A stretch of DNA of 64,000 nucleotides, taken from assembly GCF_042657385.1 (NCBI RefSeq), contig NZ_JBHSLA010000007.1:50839-114838 (forward strand), read 5' to 3'. The position numbers and the translations under genes were made by a program. Position 1 is the stretch's first letter; the number at the start of each line of letters is the position of its first letter. A model generated the notes under the pieces. It was not told where the DNA came from. It did no database searches and saw only the letters and a list, made by a program, of their open reading frames with translations. This stretch comes from Algorimicrobium hallyeonense (GTDB taxonomy: Bacteria > Bacteroidota > Bacteroidia > Flavobacteriales > Flavobacteriaceae). This document shows positions 63,744-64,000 of this stretch, one piece after another.

Positions 63744-63886
63744 GAAATGCCAACACCGTGTATAATTAATTGCTTTGGTCGTTGTCTATTTGGAAAATTC
63801 CTTCGGAATTTTCTCTGGCAAGTATTTGTTTACTAAATTAGTTGCTTAACCACGCAACTAACCATACACATACACGTTGGCAACAA
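63744..63886 (+). repeat. attC-like site C (end of cassette 2)
   Basis: Left: TGCCAAC (AAC 63752-63754), spacer ACC, GTGTATA. Right: CATACAC (63863-63869), spacer ATACAC, GTT at 63876. Inner arms include GGAAAATTCC / GGAATTTTC around CTTCGG. Spacers differ by 3 nt. Confidence 0.7.
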
Positions 63887-64000
63887 GCTGAAAAAAACCG
63901 AGAAAACCGAAAATGAACAACGAAAAATGGAATGAAATATGCTTTTTACTATCCGACAATATTCGGACAGATATTAGTGAAAGTGATTTTGAACAAAATG
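63877..64000 (+). mobile_element. Cassette 3, cut by the window end
   Basis: It starts GTTGGCAACAAG at 63876. By the rule of the other cassettes it should end, outside the window, in CTTGTTGCCAAC or close to it. Confidence 0.5.
63913..64000 (+). CDS. Cassette 3 gene, N-terminal part only
   Basis: ATG 63913 opens a frame of at least 29 codons (MNNEKWNEICFLLSDNIR and onward) to the window end. It has a Trp-Asn-Glu-Ile-Cys start and an amphipathic helix. Some cassette-borne restriction-like and hypothetical proteins begin this way, but the fragment cannot be assigned. Confidence 0.6.
   Translation, partial: MNNEKWNEICFLLSDNIRTDISESDFEQN

Larger units (their letters stand above)
63085..63876 (+). 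mobile_element. Cassette 2: two small proteins
   Basis: A 792-nt cassette starting GTTGGCATTC and ending GAAATGCCAAC, complementary over 9-10 bases. It holds a basic protein and a two-helix membrane protein. Confidence 0.6.

Noticed and set aside
61456..63886. A classical class 1-type integron
   Set aside because: The recombinase lacks the IntI extra patch, the GTT cores do not follow GTTRRRY, and the gene reads toward the cassettes. The topology is integron-like, the parts are not classical.

Overview
The window comes from an AT-rich member of the Bacteroidota, most likely a marine-type Flavobacteriaceae. The evidence is a SusC/SusD outer-membrane pair, type IX secretion (T9SS) C-terminal sorting domains on two giant surface proteins, many short lipoproteins, and repeated matches to the Bacteroidota -7 promoter box TAnnTTTG placed only a few bases before start codons. 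No species assignment is attempted.

Layout. 1-6770: end of an outer-membrane barrel gene, then a SusC-SusD-lipoprotein-lipoprotein operon. 6837-13221: housekeeping genes (RlmB, rhomboid protease, RarA, and a minus-strand run RadC / polysaccharide deacetylase-like / YjjG-like HAD / secreted protein). 13301-22614: PaiB-like protein, serine hydrolase, radical SAM protein, ABC exporter, a lipoprotein, Dus and a GreA/B-like factor. Genome-decay scars lie between them: a TraB/GumN remnant, a monooxygenase remnant, and an 80-bp copy of the radical SAM 5' end exactly 3,200 bp away. 22718-29040: an SOS-like mutagenesis and repair locus (DnaE-type polymerase, Y-family polymerase, LexA-like XRE-S24 repressor, DnaQ-GIY-YIG nuclease) built around a 37-bp symmetric operator candidate. 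29294-41879: UPF0057 protein, PAP2 phosphatase, pyruvate carboxylase, collagen-like lipoprotein, a flavin monooxygenase with a DnaJ-type zinc module, universal stress protein and MscS channel.

From about 42 kb the region is accessory. It opens with a degraded tyrosine integrase beside the 3' half of a tRNA-Met gene, a typical attachment-site scar. Two very large HYR-domain surface proteins follow (1,804 and about 3,740 residues). The second has tandem 261-bp repeats and lamin-tail-like domains inserted inside HYR domains.

The most interesting part is 60327-64000. A XerD-like tyrosine recombinase without the IntI-specific insertion is followed at once by an integron-like cassette array. Four foldable sites (61456-61500, 61772-61914, 63019-63092, 63744-63886) separate cassettes that carry no gene, a GNAT/DHFR-family pair, two small proteins, and a gene cut by the window end. 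Each cassette starts with GTT plus a cassette-specific tag and ends with the reverse complement of the same tag. That is the signature left by circular cassettes with an attC-like site. The sites do not match the classical GTTRRRY core and the recombinase is not IntI, so this looks like a separate integron-type system.
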